Shown here one piece after another: positions 18,443-27,368 of a stretch of DNA of 64,000 nucleotides (the stretch's first letter is position 1; each line of letters begins with the position of its first letter). The translations under genes were made by a program, and so were the position numbers. Location: the NCBI RefSeq assembly GCF_001632745.1, contig NZ_LQRT01000058.1, positions 186,001 to 250,000 of the forward strand. The letters run 5' to 3'. Origin of the DNA: Aquimarina aggregata. GTDB taxonomy: Bacteria > Bacteroidota > Bacteroidia > Flavobacteriales > Flavobacteriaceae. Below the pieces are notes generated by a model. That model was not told the DNA's origin and did not search any database. It saw only the letters and a list, made by a program, of their open reading frames with translations.

Positions 18443-20011
18443 TTATAAGTTGATTTCTAACACGTGAGCATGATTTCCCACTTTTTTGCCAGGTAAATTT
18501 ACTTTTAAAGCAGTATCGTCCTGTGACCATACAAGTTTTGCGTCTTCGCTTCCTAAAAGTTTAATGTCTTTTATTGTTATACTTTTAGCATGCTCTGCAT
18601 TTTTGGATAAAGATTTAATATTAACAACATTGTTTTCTGGCCAAGCCATAAGGATAGCGTATAATTTATTGTCTTTATGTGTAAATCTAATATCTTGACC
18701 TGTAAATTCTTTATTGTTCTTTTCAGAATGATGTCCTTTTTCGACTCCTGTAGGTCCTTCACCAAATGTTTTCCAATATTTAGTATTATATATAGCATCA
18801 CCATTAGTTTCTAACCAAGTTCCTATTTCTAATAAAATATCTTTTTGATCTTGAGGAATTGTACCATCAGATTTAGGACCCACATTAAGTAATAAGTTTC
18901 CATTTTTACTAACAATATCCACTAAGTCATCGATAAGTTGATTTGCTGTCTTTGATTCCCAATTGGTAACATGACTCCAAGAGTTTTTACCTATAGAAGT
19001 ATCTGTTTGCCAAGGTAGTTTTCTAATACCGGGTAGTTTTCCTCTTTCAAGATCATATATAACGGTTCCTTCAGGAAATGCCTCATGGCTAAAGTTTTTG
19101 TCTTGTAAAACAACTTCTTTGTTCCACTCAAGTCCTTTATTATAATAGTAAGCGGCAAGCTTTGGTCTATATTCTTTAAAATCTGGAATATCAACATAAA
19201 AATCTAACCACAAGATTTCTGGTTGATAATTATCTATAATATCTTTAATTCTTAGCCACCATCTTTCTTTAAATTTTTCAGAAACAGGCTCATTTAAATC
19301 TTTACCTTTAGAACTATATAAATCTGCATATTCTGGATCTACAGTATCAAAATGATCTTTTTTATTAAAGAAAGACCAGTTAAACGCAAAATGAGAAGAA
19401 GTTCCCATAATCATCCCGTTATCACGACCTTCTTTAAATAGTTCTCCTAAAACGTCTCTTTTAGGCCCCATATCAGCAGCGTTCCAACGAGTAGTGTTGG
19501 ATTTGTACATAGCAAATCCATCATGATGATCGGCAACAGGAATAACATATTTGGCTCCCGCTTTTTTAAACAAAGAGATCCATTCTTTTGCATCAAATTT
19601 TTCACCTTTAAACATAGGAATAAAATCTTTGTAACCAAATTTTTTGTGATCACCCCATTTTTCTTTATGATGCTTAAATTCTTTAGTTGCTCCTTTACTG
19701 TAATGTTCTAAACTAGCACTAAAATTAGCACTGTCCATATACATTTGTCTTGGATACCATTCAGAACCATAAGCAGGTACACTGTAGGCCCCCCAATGAA
19801 TAAAAATTCCGAATTTTTGATCATTAAACCATTCGGGATCTTTATATTTTGATTTTATGGATTCCCAATTGGGTTCATATTTTGTTGGTATAGTATCAAC
19901 AGAAGTTTTAATACGAGATTCTTGAGCTTTATCTTTATTTTTTTCTGGTCCACATGCTGCTAGTATTACCATTATACATACTAGAAGAAAGAGCTGTTTT
20001 TTGCAAGTCAT
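18443..20011 (-). CDS. GH29 alpha-L-fucosidase/alpha-L-galactosidase-like lipoprotein
   Basis: A 522-residue lipoprotein (signal ILAAC) with the GH29 catalytic barrel. Landmarks are FGIFIHWGAYSVPAYGSEWY, PVADHHDGFAMY, the nucleophile Asp in LWLDFY (about residue 270) and NLLLNVGPKSDGTIP, then a C-terminal beta-sandwich. GH29 enzymes release alpha-L-fucose, and some members release alpha-L-galactose from porphyran oligosaccharides. It is the first gene of the operon for the presumed L-galactose pathway, so it may produce the sugar that the other nine gene products import and degrade. The family is certain; L-galactose specificity is inferred. Confidence 0.9.
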   Translation of the reverse strand: MTCKKQLFLLVCIMVILAACGPEKNKDKAQESRIKTSVDTIPTKYEPNWESIKSKYKDPEWFNDQKFGIFIHWGAYSVPAYGSEWYPRQMYMDSANFSASLEHYSKGATKEFKHHKEKWGDHKKFGYKDFIPMFKGEKFDAKEWISLFKKAGAKYVIPVADHHDGFAMYKSNTTRWNAADMGPKRDVLGELFKEGRDNGMIMGTSSHFAFNWSFFNKKDHFDTVDPEYADLYSSKGKDLNEPVSEKFKERWWLRIKDIIDNYQPEILWLDFYVDIPDFKEYRPKLAAYYYNKGLEWNKEVVLQDKNFSHEAFPEGTVIYDLERGKLPGIRKLPWQTDTSIGKNSWSHVTNWESKTANQLIDDLVDIVSKNGNLLLNVGPKSDGTIPQDQKDILLEIGTWLETNGDAIYNTKYWKTFGEGPTGVEKGHHSEKNNKEFTGQDIRFTHKDNKLYAILMAWPENNVVNIKSLSKNAEHAKSITIKDIKLLGSEDAKLVWSQDDTALKVNLPGKKVGNHAHVLEINL

Positions 20012-20364
20012 ATGTTATTAGTTATAATATGAAACATAAACGGGGTAACATTTATATGAGCAAATTTGATGCTTTTACAAAGGATCTAAAATGACTAATG
20101 TTTTAAATGGTGCAACAAATGGTTATTTTAAAAATACAATAAAGAATTGCCCTTTGATACACATGTAAATAGGATGTTTTGTTTTTTTTACAATGGGAAA
20201 ATAAAAACAACAAATTAATTTTAAATATGACCGTTATAATTTATCAACCTAAGTAAAATTAATTGATAATTGCTTCGTTAGAATTGAACATATGTTGCGC
20301 CATTAAAAACATAAGTTGTAACATGTTTATTAAAAATATGTTAAATTTATTAAAAATAATTACT
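20012..20364. promoter_or_regulatory. Divergent promoter region of the sugar operon and the beta-helix operon
   Basis: About 350 non-coding bases separate the two divergent operons. I see no RNA gene or gene remnant. A copy of the recurrent motif (AACATATGTT then AAAAACATA) lies at 20287-20313, about 52 nt before the chosen ATG of the beta-helix gene. Start sites are not determined. Confidence 0.6.
20287..20313 (+). promoter_or_regulatory. Recurrent motif site A (candidate operator)
   Basis: The 10-bp palindrome AACATATGTT is followed after eight bases by AAAAACATA. Comparable elements lie 50-75 nt before the start codons of the genes ending at 33155, 46815 and 53752 and, more weakly, before 54078. 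The protein that binds is not known; a PUL sensor-regulator is a guess. Confidence 0.45.
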
Positions 20365-23088
20365 ATGAAATTACCCCAAAAAACGCTCCTACTTTTAAGT
20401 GCTGTATTGTTGTCATTTACATCTGTTGCTAAAGAAATTTATGTTTCAAAGACGGGTGATGACTCAAATGCTGGAACGAAAGAAAACCCTTTTGAAACAA
20501 TTGGTAAAGCTGCTAGTGTAGCTGTTGCCGGTGATGTTATCTTTATTAGACAAGGTACCTATGAAGAAACATTGCGACCAGCTAATTCTGGTACAGCCGG
20601 AAACCCTATTGTTTTTAGATCTTATCCTGGAGAAAAAGTTATTATAACTGCAATGGAGGCATTAAGTGGTTGGGTAAATGATTCAGGAGCTGTTTATAAA
20701 ACGACAATTGGATTTAATTCGTTAGGTCAAGAAAATTTTGTTCTTCATGATGACACGGCATTAGATTTGGCGAGATGGCCAAATAATATTGATGGTTTAC
20801 CTTTTACACTTGATTCAAAACGTAATGATGGTGGAAGTGACGGTTCTGATGCTACTTTTAATGGCGGAAATGGTTTTTTGACTTCAACAGAAATCCCCAA
20901 TATAGATTGGACCGGAGGTTCACTTTTCTTTTATGGAGATAGACCAGGATCTGGTTGGTTAGCTTGGAAAGAATTTATTACAAGTAGTTCTGGTGGTCGT
21001 GTTAATTTTAATATTACTAAAAATAATGGCCTTAAGTGGATATACACATTTCACCCTCCAGCAGATGAAGGAGATTTTTATCTAGAAGGTGTAAAAGGTG
21101 CATTGGATTACCAAAACGAATGGTGGTATGATAGTACAACCAAAGAATTGTTTGTGCAATTACCAGGTGGAGTAGCACCTGCAGACGGATCGGTAAAAAT
21201 GAGAAGAAGAAGATTAGCGATTGACTTAAATGGCAGAAGTTATATAGAAGTAAGAGATTTAGCGGTATTAGGTGGAGCAATAGAATTAAGAACCAATTCT
21301 AATAATAATAAACTGTATAGAGTTTCTTCTTTTTATGGTTATCATACTCAAGGTATTTTTAGTGGATTTAGTACCGGTAAGGCAAGTGTAGAGGTTAATG
21401 GAACTAGAAATGTTATAGAACAATGTGAGATTGCTTTTGGTGCGGCTACAGGGATGCGTCTTGGTGGAACTTTTAATGAGTTGAAAAATAATTACATTCA
21501 TGATTTTGGTTATTTAGCTTCATATGATGCTCCATTAATTGCACGTGGTGGTAGTGATTATAAAATATTAAATAACACTATTTTTAATGGTGGTAGAGAT
21601 GCTATTAATTATAATGGTCAACGATGCGAAATCGCCTTTAATGATGTTTCTCGTAGTAACCTGCTTGCAGATGATTGTGGTTTGTTTTACACTGTAGGTA
21701 ATCAATCAGGTAATGAAATACATCATAACTGGTTTCATGATGCCGAAGGAAGAGGTAAACTTAAAAAGGCGGCTGGTGTATATCTTGATAATGATCCAAA
21801 AGGATTTTCTGTGCATCATAATGTTATTTGGAATACAGAATGGACTGGAGTACAAATGAATTGGGATGCTGTTGATATAGATATATTTAACAATACGTTT
21901 TATAATAATAAATCTGGTGAAATGGGAGCCTGGCATAAAGCGGGTACCGCTTTTTCTAATGTTAAAGTCTGGAATAACCTTGGAGACAATGGTACTTGGG
22001 AACCTCAATCAGATAAACAAAATAATCTGGTAGTTGCTTCAGGCACCTATGCTAATAGTTCAGATGGGGATTTTAGATTGAACTCTGGTTCTGCTCCTAT
22101 TGATCAAGGTAGAGAAATTACGGGTATTACAGATGGCTTTGCAGGTGCAAATCCAGATATAGGTGCCTATGAATTTGGCGGTACTGATTGGACAGCTGGT
22201 ATAGATTGGGATCCTAAAAAAGGTCCTACAGGACAAGGATGTTATGGACTACCCGGTGAAACGTGTGAAGTTACACCTGTAGATGATAGTGATAAAGATG
22301 GAGTTAGTGATGCTAATGATTTATGCCCAGATACACCCATTGGTGATACTGTAGATGTTAACGGGTGTACCATTTTTACATTGCCAACAGATAATTTTAA
22401 AGTTTTAAGTACAGGTGAAAGTTGTAAGAATAGTGATAATGGTAGTATATCGATTGAAGCTACGGCAAATTATACATATACAGCAACTATTCAAGAAAAC
22501 AATATGACAAGTGATTTTACAGACAATATCACTTTTGATAATCTCTCGCAAGGTGAGTACACGGTCTGTGTTACAATAGGTACACAACCAGAGTATAAAC
22601 AATGCTTTTCTATAGTTATAAATGAACCGGAAGACTTAGCAGTATTTTCAAGAGTAGACAGTTCTAAAAGAGAAATTTCTTTAGATCTTAAAGGGGGAGA
22701 ACTATATAGAATTGTTCTTAATGATGAGATTATAATGACCGATAGAAATGAAGTGACTCTAAAGCTTCAGAGTGGTAAAAATGAATTGATTGTGACCACA
22801 GATAAAGATTGTCAAGGGGTTCATAAAGAGAGTATCAATATAGAAGAGTTTATTAAAATGTTTCCAAACCCTATGCATGATGTGTTAAACATAACTGTAC
22901 CTAGGGAAAGTTCAAAAAACCTTAAATGGGAACTTTTTTCTTATAGAGGAAAACGTATTTTACAAGGAAAACAAAAAGACGATAGTTCAAATATAACTAT
23001 TGATGTATCCAATCTCACGATGGGTAGTTATTTTATCAAAATAAGTACTTCAAATGAAATTAAATACGAACAATTGATAAAGAACTAG
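20365..23088 (+). CDS. Secreted right-handed beta-helix protein with T9SS sorting domain
   Basis: I start at ATG 20365, which gives a clean signal peptide ending SVAKE; the longer frame from 20263 does not look coding. Mature domains in order: a DUF1565-like start (IYVSKTGDDSNAGT, then NPFETIGKAASVAVAGD) and a parallel beta-helix to about residue 600, a thrombospondin-type-3-like calcium loop (DSDKDGVSDANDLCPDTP), a linker domain, and a C-terminal T9SS type A sorting domain (FPNPMHDVLNI). The N-terminus resembles beta-helix glycosidases and lyases such as GH120, but I cannot place the catalytic residues. It is probably a surface or secreted enzyme acting on the galactan. The lipoprotein and GH29 genes follow. 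Confidence 0.78.
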   Translation: MKLPQKTLLLLSAVLLSFTSVAKEIYVSKTGDDSNAGTKENPFETIGKAASVAVAGDVIFIRQGTYEETLRPANSGTAGNPIVFRSYPGEKVIITAMEALSGWVNDSGAVYKTTIGFNSLGQENFVLHDDTALDLARWPNNIDGLPFTLDSKRNDGGSDGSDATFNGGNGFLTSTEIPNIDWTGGSLFFYGDRPGSGWLAWKEFITSSSGGRVNFNITKNNGLKWIYTFHPPADEGDFYLEGVKGALDYQNEWWYDSTTKELFVQLPGGVAPADGSVKMRRRRLAIDLNGRSYIEVRDLAVLGGAIELRTNSNNNKLYRVSSFYGYHTQGIFSGFSTGKASVEVNGTRNVIEQCEIAFGAATGMRLGGTFNELKNNYIHDFGYLASYDAPLIARGGSDYKILNNTIFNGGRDAINYNGQRCEIAFNDVSRSNLLADDCGLFYTVGNQSGNEIHHNWFHDAEGRGKLKKAAGVYLDNDPKGFSVHHNVIWNTEWTGVQMNWDAVDIDIFNNTFYNNKSGEMGAWHKAGTAFSNVKVWNNLGDNGTWEPQSDKQNNLVVASGTYANSSDGDFRLNSGSAPIDQGREITGITDGFAGANPDIGAYEFGGTDWTAGIDWDPKKGPTGQGCYGLPGETCEVTPVDDSDKDGVSDANDLCPDTPIGDTVDVNGCTIFTLPTDNFKVLSTGESCKNSDNGSISIEATANYTYTATIQENNMTSDFTDNITFDNLSQGEYTVCVTIGTQPEYKQCFSIVINEPEDLAVFSRVDSSKREISLDLKGGELYRIVLNDEIIMTDRNEVTLKLQSGKNELIVTTDKDCQGVHKESINIEEFIKMFPNPMHDVLNITVPRESSKNLKWELFSYRGKRILQGKQKDDSSNITIDVSNLTMGSYFIKISTSNEIKYEQLIKN

Positions 23089-23124
23089 AAGATGATATTC
23101 CCCGAAAAAAAGAAAAAAAAGAAA

Positions 23125-23826
23125 ATGAAAAATACTATAAAGTCAGTTTTAATAATTTCAACTCTATTATTGGTATTAGGATGCAGTAATAGTGATGATG
23201 GAGGAGGAGATGGAAATGGAGAAGCACCCAAGGCAGCTTCGTTGGTTTTTCCTTTAAAAGATGCAGAGTGTAATCAAGGAGAAATCCTTTCGGATACAGA
23301 AAGTAAAGTCCCTTTTGAGTGGAATGCAGCTGAGTTTGCTAATAAGTATACAGTCTCTTTAACGAATTTGGAAACTAATACAACAGAAACTTTTGATACA
23401 GATAAGACTTTATTAGATATAACATTGTTACGAGGTAAACCTTATTCTTGGAAAGTAATTTCAAAATCAAATAGTACTATGCAAACAGGTACTAGCGAAG
23501 TATGGAAACTTTATAATGCAGGACCTGGTGTAGAAAATTATGCACCATTTCCAGCCGAGTTGATAAGCCCTAAAATGGGACTTACTCTTAATACTACAAA
23601 TACTGATTTAAAATGGCGAGGGAGTGATGCTGATAATGATATTGAAGAGTTTAAAGTGTATATGGATGTTATTAATCCACCAGTTAAGTTGATTTCGACT
23701 CAAAACAGATCAGATGTAAGTAACGTTGCCTTAGAAGCTAATACTATATATTATTGGCAAGTAGAGACGACAGATAAACATGGTAATTCAACAAAATCAT
23801 CTGTTTTTGAGTTTAAAACACAATAA
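23125..23826 (+). CDS. SusE-like/Ig-fold lipoprotein
   Basis: I take ATG 23125 (MKNTIKS), which gives a lipoprotein signal ending VLGC; the frame extends upstream through a Lys-rich run starting at 23092 that is unlikely to be translated. The mature protein of about 215 residues has an Asp/Gly-rich linker and two fibronectin-III-like beta-sandwiches, each with a WxxxxxDxDNDIEEFKVYxD or FEWNAAEFANKYTVSL type strand. No enzyme motif is seen. It may bind glycan or act as a partner of the beta-helix protein whose stop lies 36 nt upstream. The function is unassigned. Confidence 0.72.
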   Translation: MKNTIKSVLIISTLLLVLGCSNSDDGGGDGNGEAPKAASLVFPLKDAECNQGEILSDTESKVPFEWNAAEFANKYTVSLTNLETNTTETFDTDKTLLDITLLRGKPYSWKVISKSNSTMQTGTSEVWKLYNAGPGVENYAPFPAELISPKMGLTLNTTNTDLKWRGSDADNDIEEFKVYMDVINPPVKLISTQNRSDVSNVALEANTIYYWQVETTDKHGNSTKSSVFEFKTQ

Positions 23827-23952
23827 AATGGTAGTGTACCATGTGTTGATTTAGCCAATAGACTATCGGGAAATTGTAAGAAGTGATATTGATTAGCCTC
23901 GTATTAAAGTATCTTTTTCCGATAGTTTTTTACATTATAATTTAATATACTA

Positions 23953-25494
23953 ATGAAACTATATTGTTACTGTTTCGCATTTTTTATATTGTTTTCCTTT
24001 TTTGATGATATATATGCGCAAACGCATAAAAAATATGAGCCTAATTGGGAATCGTTAGGTCAATATGAGTGTCCAGAATGGTTTAAGGATGCCAAACTGG
24101 GTATATTTATTCATTGGGGAGTATATAGTGTACCTGAATATGGTAATGAATGGTATGGTTATCATATGTACCGTAAAAAAAAGACAAATCATATAACAGG
24201 AAATGAATCTAAAGAAACAAATCCAACCTATGTACACCACAAAAAGACATATGGGGATCCTAAAACATTTGGTTACAAAGATTTTATCCCTATGTTCAAA
24301 GCAAAAAAGTTTAATCCTGATGATTGGATTTCACTTTTTAAACAAGCGGGCGCAAAGTATATCGTTCCTGTAGGAGAACACTGTGATGGGTTTGCAATGT
24401 ATAATGCGTCACACACCAGATGGAATTCTTTACAAATGGGACCCAAAAGAGATGTGCTTGGTGAGTTGGCAATTGCAGCTCGTAAAAAAGGATTAAAAGT
24501 CGGTAGCTCCTCTCATTTGGCATTTGGATATAAATGGTGGAAATATGAAAAAGATTACGACACCACCGATCCAGAATATCAGGATCTTTATATTAAACCC
24601 CATAATTATTTAGCCGCACCAACCAAAGAGTTTTTAGATCTTTTTTATCGTAGAAGTATGGATATGATAGAAAAATATAAACTAGACTTGATGTGGTTTG
24701 ATTTTGGCTTTTGTGCTCCTGAATACGAAGAAAATAGACTTAAAATTTTATCCGAGTATTATAATCTTGCAGATCAATGGAATAAAGGAGTGGTTTTGAA
24801 CTATAAAAAAATAGGATGGGAACCTATCCCTGATGGGGCAGCGGTATTGGATTTGGAGAGAGGTAAGCTTGATAGGATTCGAGACTTACCGTGGCAAACG
24901 GATACTTCTATTGGTAGAAATTCATGGTCTTATGTTAAGGATTGGCAAACAAAACCAGCTGGAGAACTTATCGACGAATTTGTGGATATTGTTAGCAAGA
25001 ATGGAAACCTATTACTTAATGTAGGCCCAAAGTCGGATGGTACAATTCCAGAAGATCAGAAGCAAGTATTGTTAGAGATAGGACAATGGTTAAATGTGAA
25101 CGGAGAGGCAATTTATGCATCAAGACCATGGATACTGTATGGAGAAGGTACAAACCGATCTAAGACCGGTGATCATACAGAATATAATACTAAGGCAATG
25201 ACCGAGAAAGATATACGATTTACAACCAAAGAAAATGCTATTTATGCTTTTGTAATGGATTGGCCTACTTCGGATATCTTAATCAAATCATTTTCTACAA
25301 CACTTACAAGTATTGCAGATCAAATAGAAAAAGTTAGTCTCTTAGGATCTACAGAAGATATCTTATGGAAAAGGGATGAAACAGGCTTGATGATAACACT
25401 TCCTAAAACGAAACCTTCTTCAAAATACGCATTTGCGTTTAAAATAAAACTTAAAGAAGCTCCAGACGGTATTTACAAGGGAGTCAAAAATTAA
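23953..25494 (+). CDS. GH29 alpha-L-fucosidase/alpha-L-galactosidase-like, secreted
   Basis: A 513-residue GH29 paralogue of the gene at 18443-20011, with a plain signal peptide ending IYAQ instead of a lipobox. Shared blocks include LGIFIHWGVYSVPEYGNEWY, PVGEHCDGFAMY, the nucleophile Asp in LMWFDFGFC (about residue 250) and NLLLNVGPKSDGTIP. It likely releases alpha-linked L-galactose or L-fucose from oligosaccharides. The two paralogues may differ in location or in tolerance of sulfate. The last residues and stop codon lie inside a long perfect inverted repeat. The family is certain, the sugar inferred. Confidence 0.9.
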   Translation: MKLYCYCFAFFILFSFFDDIYAQTHKKYEPNWESLGQYECPEWFKDAKLGIFIHWGVYSVPEYGNEWYGYHMYRKKKTNHITGNESKETNPTYVHHKKTYGDPKTFGYKDFIPMFKAKKFNPDDWISLFKQAGAKYIVPVGEHCDGFAMYNASHTRWNSLQMGPKRDVLGELAIAARKKGLKVGSSSHLAFGYKWWKYEKDYDTTDPEYQDLYIKPHNYLAAPTKEFLDLFYRRSMDMIEKYKLDLMWFDFGFCAPEYEENRLKILSEYYNLADQWNKGVVLNYKKIGWEPIPDGAAVLDLERGKLDRIRDLPWQTDTSIGRNSWSYVKDWQTKPAGELIDEFVDIVSKNGNLLLNVGPKSDGTIPEDQKQVLLEIGQWLNVNGEAIYASRPWILYGEGTNRSKTGDHTEYNTKAMTEKDIRFTTKENAIYAFVMDWPTSDILIKSFSTTLTSIADQIEKVSLLGSTEDILWKRDETGLMITLPKTKPSSKYAFAFKIKLKEAPDGIYKGVKN

Positions 25495-25533
25495 TAAGAT
25501 ACTTATCATAAGTATCTTATTAATTTTTGACTC
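25481..25533. terminator. Long perfect hairpin between convergent genes
   Basis: A perfect 25-bp inverted repeat (arms 25481-25505 and 25509-25533, loop TCA) contains the stop codon of the plus-strand GH29 gene and ends 10 nt before the stop codon of the minus-strand GH86 gene. It has A/T-rich tracts on both sides of the stem and probably acts as a bidirectional terminator. Confidence 0.8.
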
Positions 25534-25543
25534 TATATAAATT

Positions 25544-27364
25544 TTATTCGATCTTTTCTATGTTAAGAATAACTGAACTTACATGTCCACCTGTATCTGG
25601 AAATGTGATATCAATTTTATTTTCTCCCTTAATGGTATGACGTATATCAAAAGGAATATTGATTACACCAAAAAACTGTTCTCTACTCTTTTGATCATAA
25701 CCTGCCCAATTCTCGGGTACTTCAACTGGCTTACCATTAATAACTATCTGTGGTTTTTTGCTTAGATCATGTGCTCGTCCAATACCCATTTTTATTGCGG
25801 CTCTTCCTTTTTTTCCTGTTGTGACATTATCAATAGTAAATTGTATAGTCTTTTTGGCTTCTACTTTTTGTAAATACGTTTTGGAGTAGTAATTATTTTC
25901 TGTGATTTTTGATTTTAAGGGTGTTTCTGTAAGGTTGCATTCAAGAATGACAGTTTCTCCTGATTTTAGAACGATGTCTTTCGTGAAATCATAATCTGTA
26001 AAATAAACCAATTTTGGTATTCCAGCATCGGTAGTGTATAATCTTCTAAGGGTACTGCTTTGAATATATTCTTTACTTTTTCTTAAAAAAGCTAACGTTG
26101 TGTTTAATGCTTTGTCATGTAAATTGTTTAAGGCTATATACGCTTTTTTTTCTTGTATAAAAGCGTTTACTTGTATATCCGGATTGCTAGAAATAACATC
26201 TACTCTTTTGCCAGAAACTCCTTTCCATAATTCATAGAATTTTTTAAGGTCAGTAAATTCTTTAACTCCATCTTTATTTTTCTTTACAATCACCCATGGA
26301 TAAGGATGTCCATCTGGATTTTTTTTCTTGTCTTTATAGAACCAGTTACCTTCACCTACAATAAACGGAATCGATTTTAATAATCTGTCAGGTTTATCCA
26401 ATAATGACATTAAAATATTATTATATGATTTTAAACAAACACCATTTAATTCTGGAGAATGAGGTTTTCCTAGTAGCCCTTTAGAAGTATATCCATATTC
26501 AGAAATTAAATGAGGTTTAACTATACCCCATTTTTTATAACTATAGGTTTCGATTAAATCTAAGATAGCTTCAGAATTACTTCCGGATCTATAATTGTAG
26601 TTACCGGTTACATTTCTACCATCATATAAATGTGTAGCAAAGAACTTCATACTTTCTCCGGCGGTATCCATAAATGATTTCATTCTAGTGTTCCAGTGAT
26701 CAAAGTTTTTTCTATCTACTTCAGGCCAAGCAGAAGAATAACCCCCAACCATTATATCTGGGATTTCAGCATGTATTTTATCTGCAATTACTTTATGCAA
26801 TTTTGTCATTTCTAAAATAACTGCATCTGTTTCTGCCCACGTTTTTACATAATCTTTTGAATGAACAAATGGCTCATTCATAACTTCATAATACTTAGGC
26901 ATTATAGGGAAAGCATTTTTTAAATATTCAACATTATATGCAGCTATTTTCTCGTAGTCCATATTAAGTTGAAAAGCATTAGCGGGATGATCAGTAATAA
27001 TGAGATCATTTGTTTTATATTTTTTGAATAATGGCGCGTTTTTCCAATGCTTAGCAGTGTTAATTCCTCTAGCTTTGGCTTCTGATGGTTTTGGAACTTG
27101 TGTTTTAGATTTCTGAAAAGGAGAAGGGCCACCAAAGGTTCTACCAAAATTTATATCTAATTGATCAAAAAGGACATCAGCATGTGATGCTAAATCCCAA
27201 CTAGAGAAGGAACTATGAATATTAAAATATTTCTCTCTCTTAAGTTCACTTTCTGCACCAATAAATTTTTGCATGCTTAAGTCAATAGTCACTTTAGCCT
27301 CTTGAGAAAAAGATGCTAGTGATACAAATGAAAAAAATAGAATAACTGTTATTTTACTATACAT
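25544..27364 (-). CDS. GH86 beta-porphyranase/beta-agarase-like endo-hydrolase
   Basis: A 606-residue protein with signal peptide ending ASFSQ. The catalytic barrel carries YYEVMNEPF (likely acid/base Glu about residue 164) and LISEYGYTS (likely nucleophile Glu about residue 289), followed by two C-terminal beta-sandwiches. This pattern is that of GH86, whose characterised members are beta-agarases and beta-porphyranases that cut within the galactan chain. With no GH117 or GH50 in the window and with sulfatases and GH29 nearby, porphyran is the more likely substrate. It is the last gene of a minus-strand operon, 4 nt after an accessory protein gene. The family call is good; substrate is inferred. 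Confidence 0.82.
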   Translation of the reverse strand: MYSKITVILFFSFVSLASFSQEAKVTIDLSMQKFIGAESELKREKYFNIHSSFSSWDLASHADVLFDQLDINFGRTFGGPSPFQKSKTQVPKPSEAKARGINTAKHWKNAPLFKKYKTNDLIITDHPANAFQLNMDYEKIAAYNVEYLKNAFPIMPKYYEVMNEPFVHSKDYVKTWAETDAVILEMTKLHKVIADKIHAEIPDIMVGGYSSAWPEVDRKNFDHWNTRMKSFMDTAGESMKFFATHLYDGRNVTGNYNYRSGSNSEAILDLIETYSYKKWGIVKPHLISEYGYTSKGLLGKPHSPELNGVCLKSYNNILMSLLDKPDRLLKSIPFIVGEGNWFYKDKKKNPDGHPYPWVIVKKNKDGVKEFTDLKKFYELWKGVSGKRVDVISSNPDIQVNAFIQEKKAYIALNNLHDKALNTTLAFLRKSKEYIQSSTLRRLYTTDAGIPKLVYFTDYDFTKDIVLKSGETVILECNLTETPLKSKITENNYYSKTYLQKVEAKKTIQFTIDNVTTGKKGRAAIKMGIGRAHDLSKKPQIVINGKPVEVPENWAGYDQKSREQFFGVINIPFDIRHTIKGENKIDITFPDTGGHVSSVILNIEKIE

Positions 27365-27368
27365 TATA

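Noticed and set aside
23862-23931. Inverted repeat ACTATCGG / CCGATAGT followed by T-run after the lipoprotein gene
   Set aside because: The stem is only 8 bp with a loop of about 49 nt, too weak to call as a terminator.
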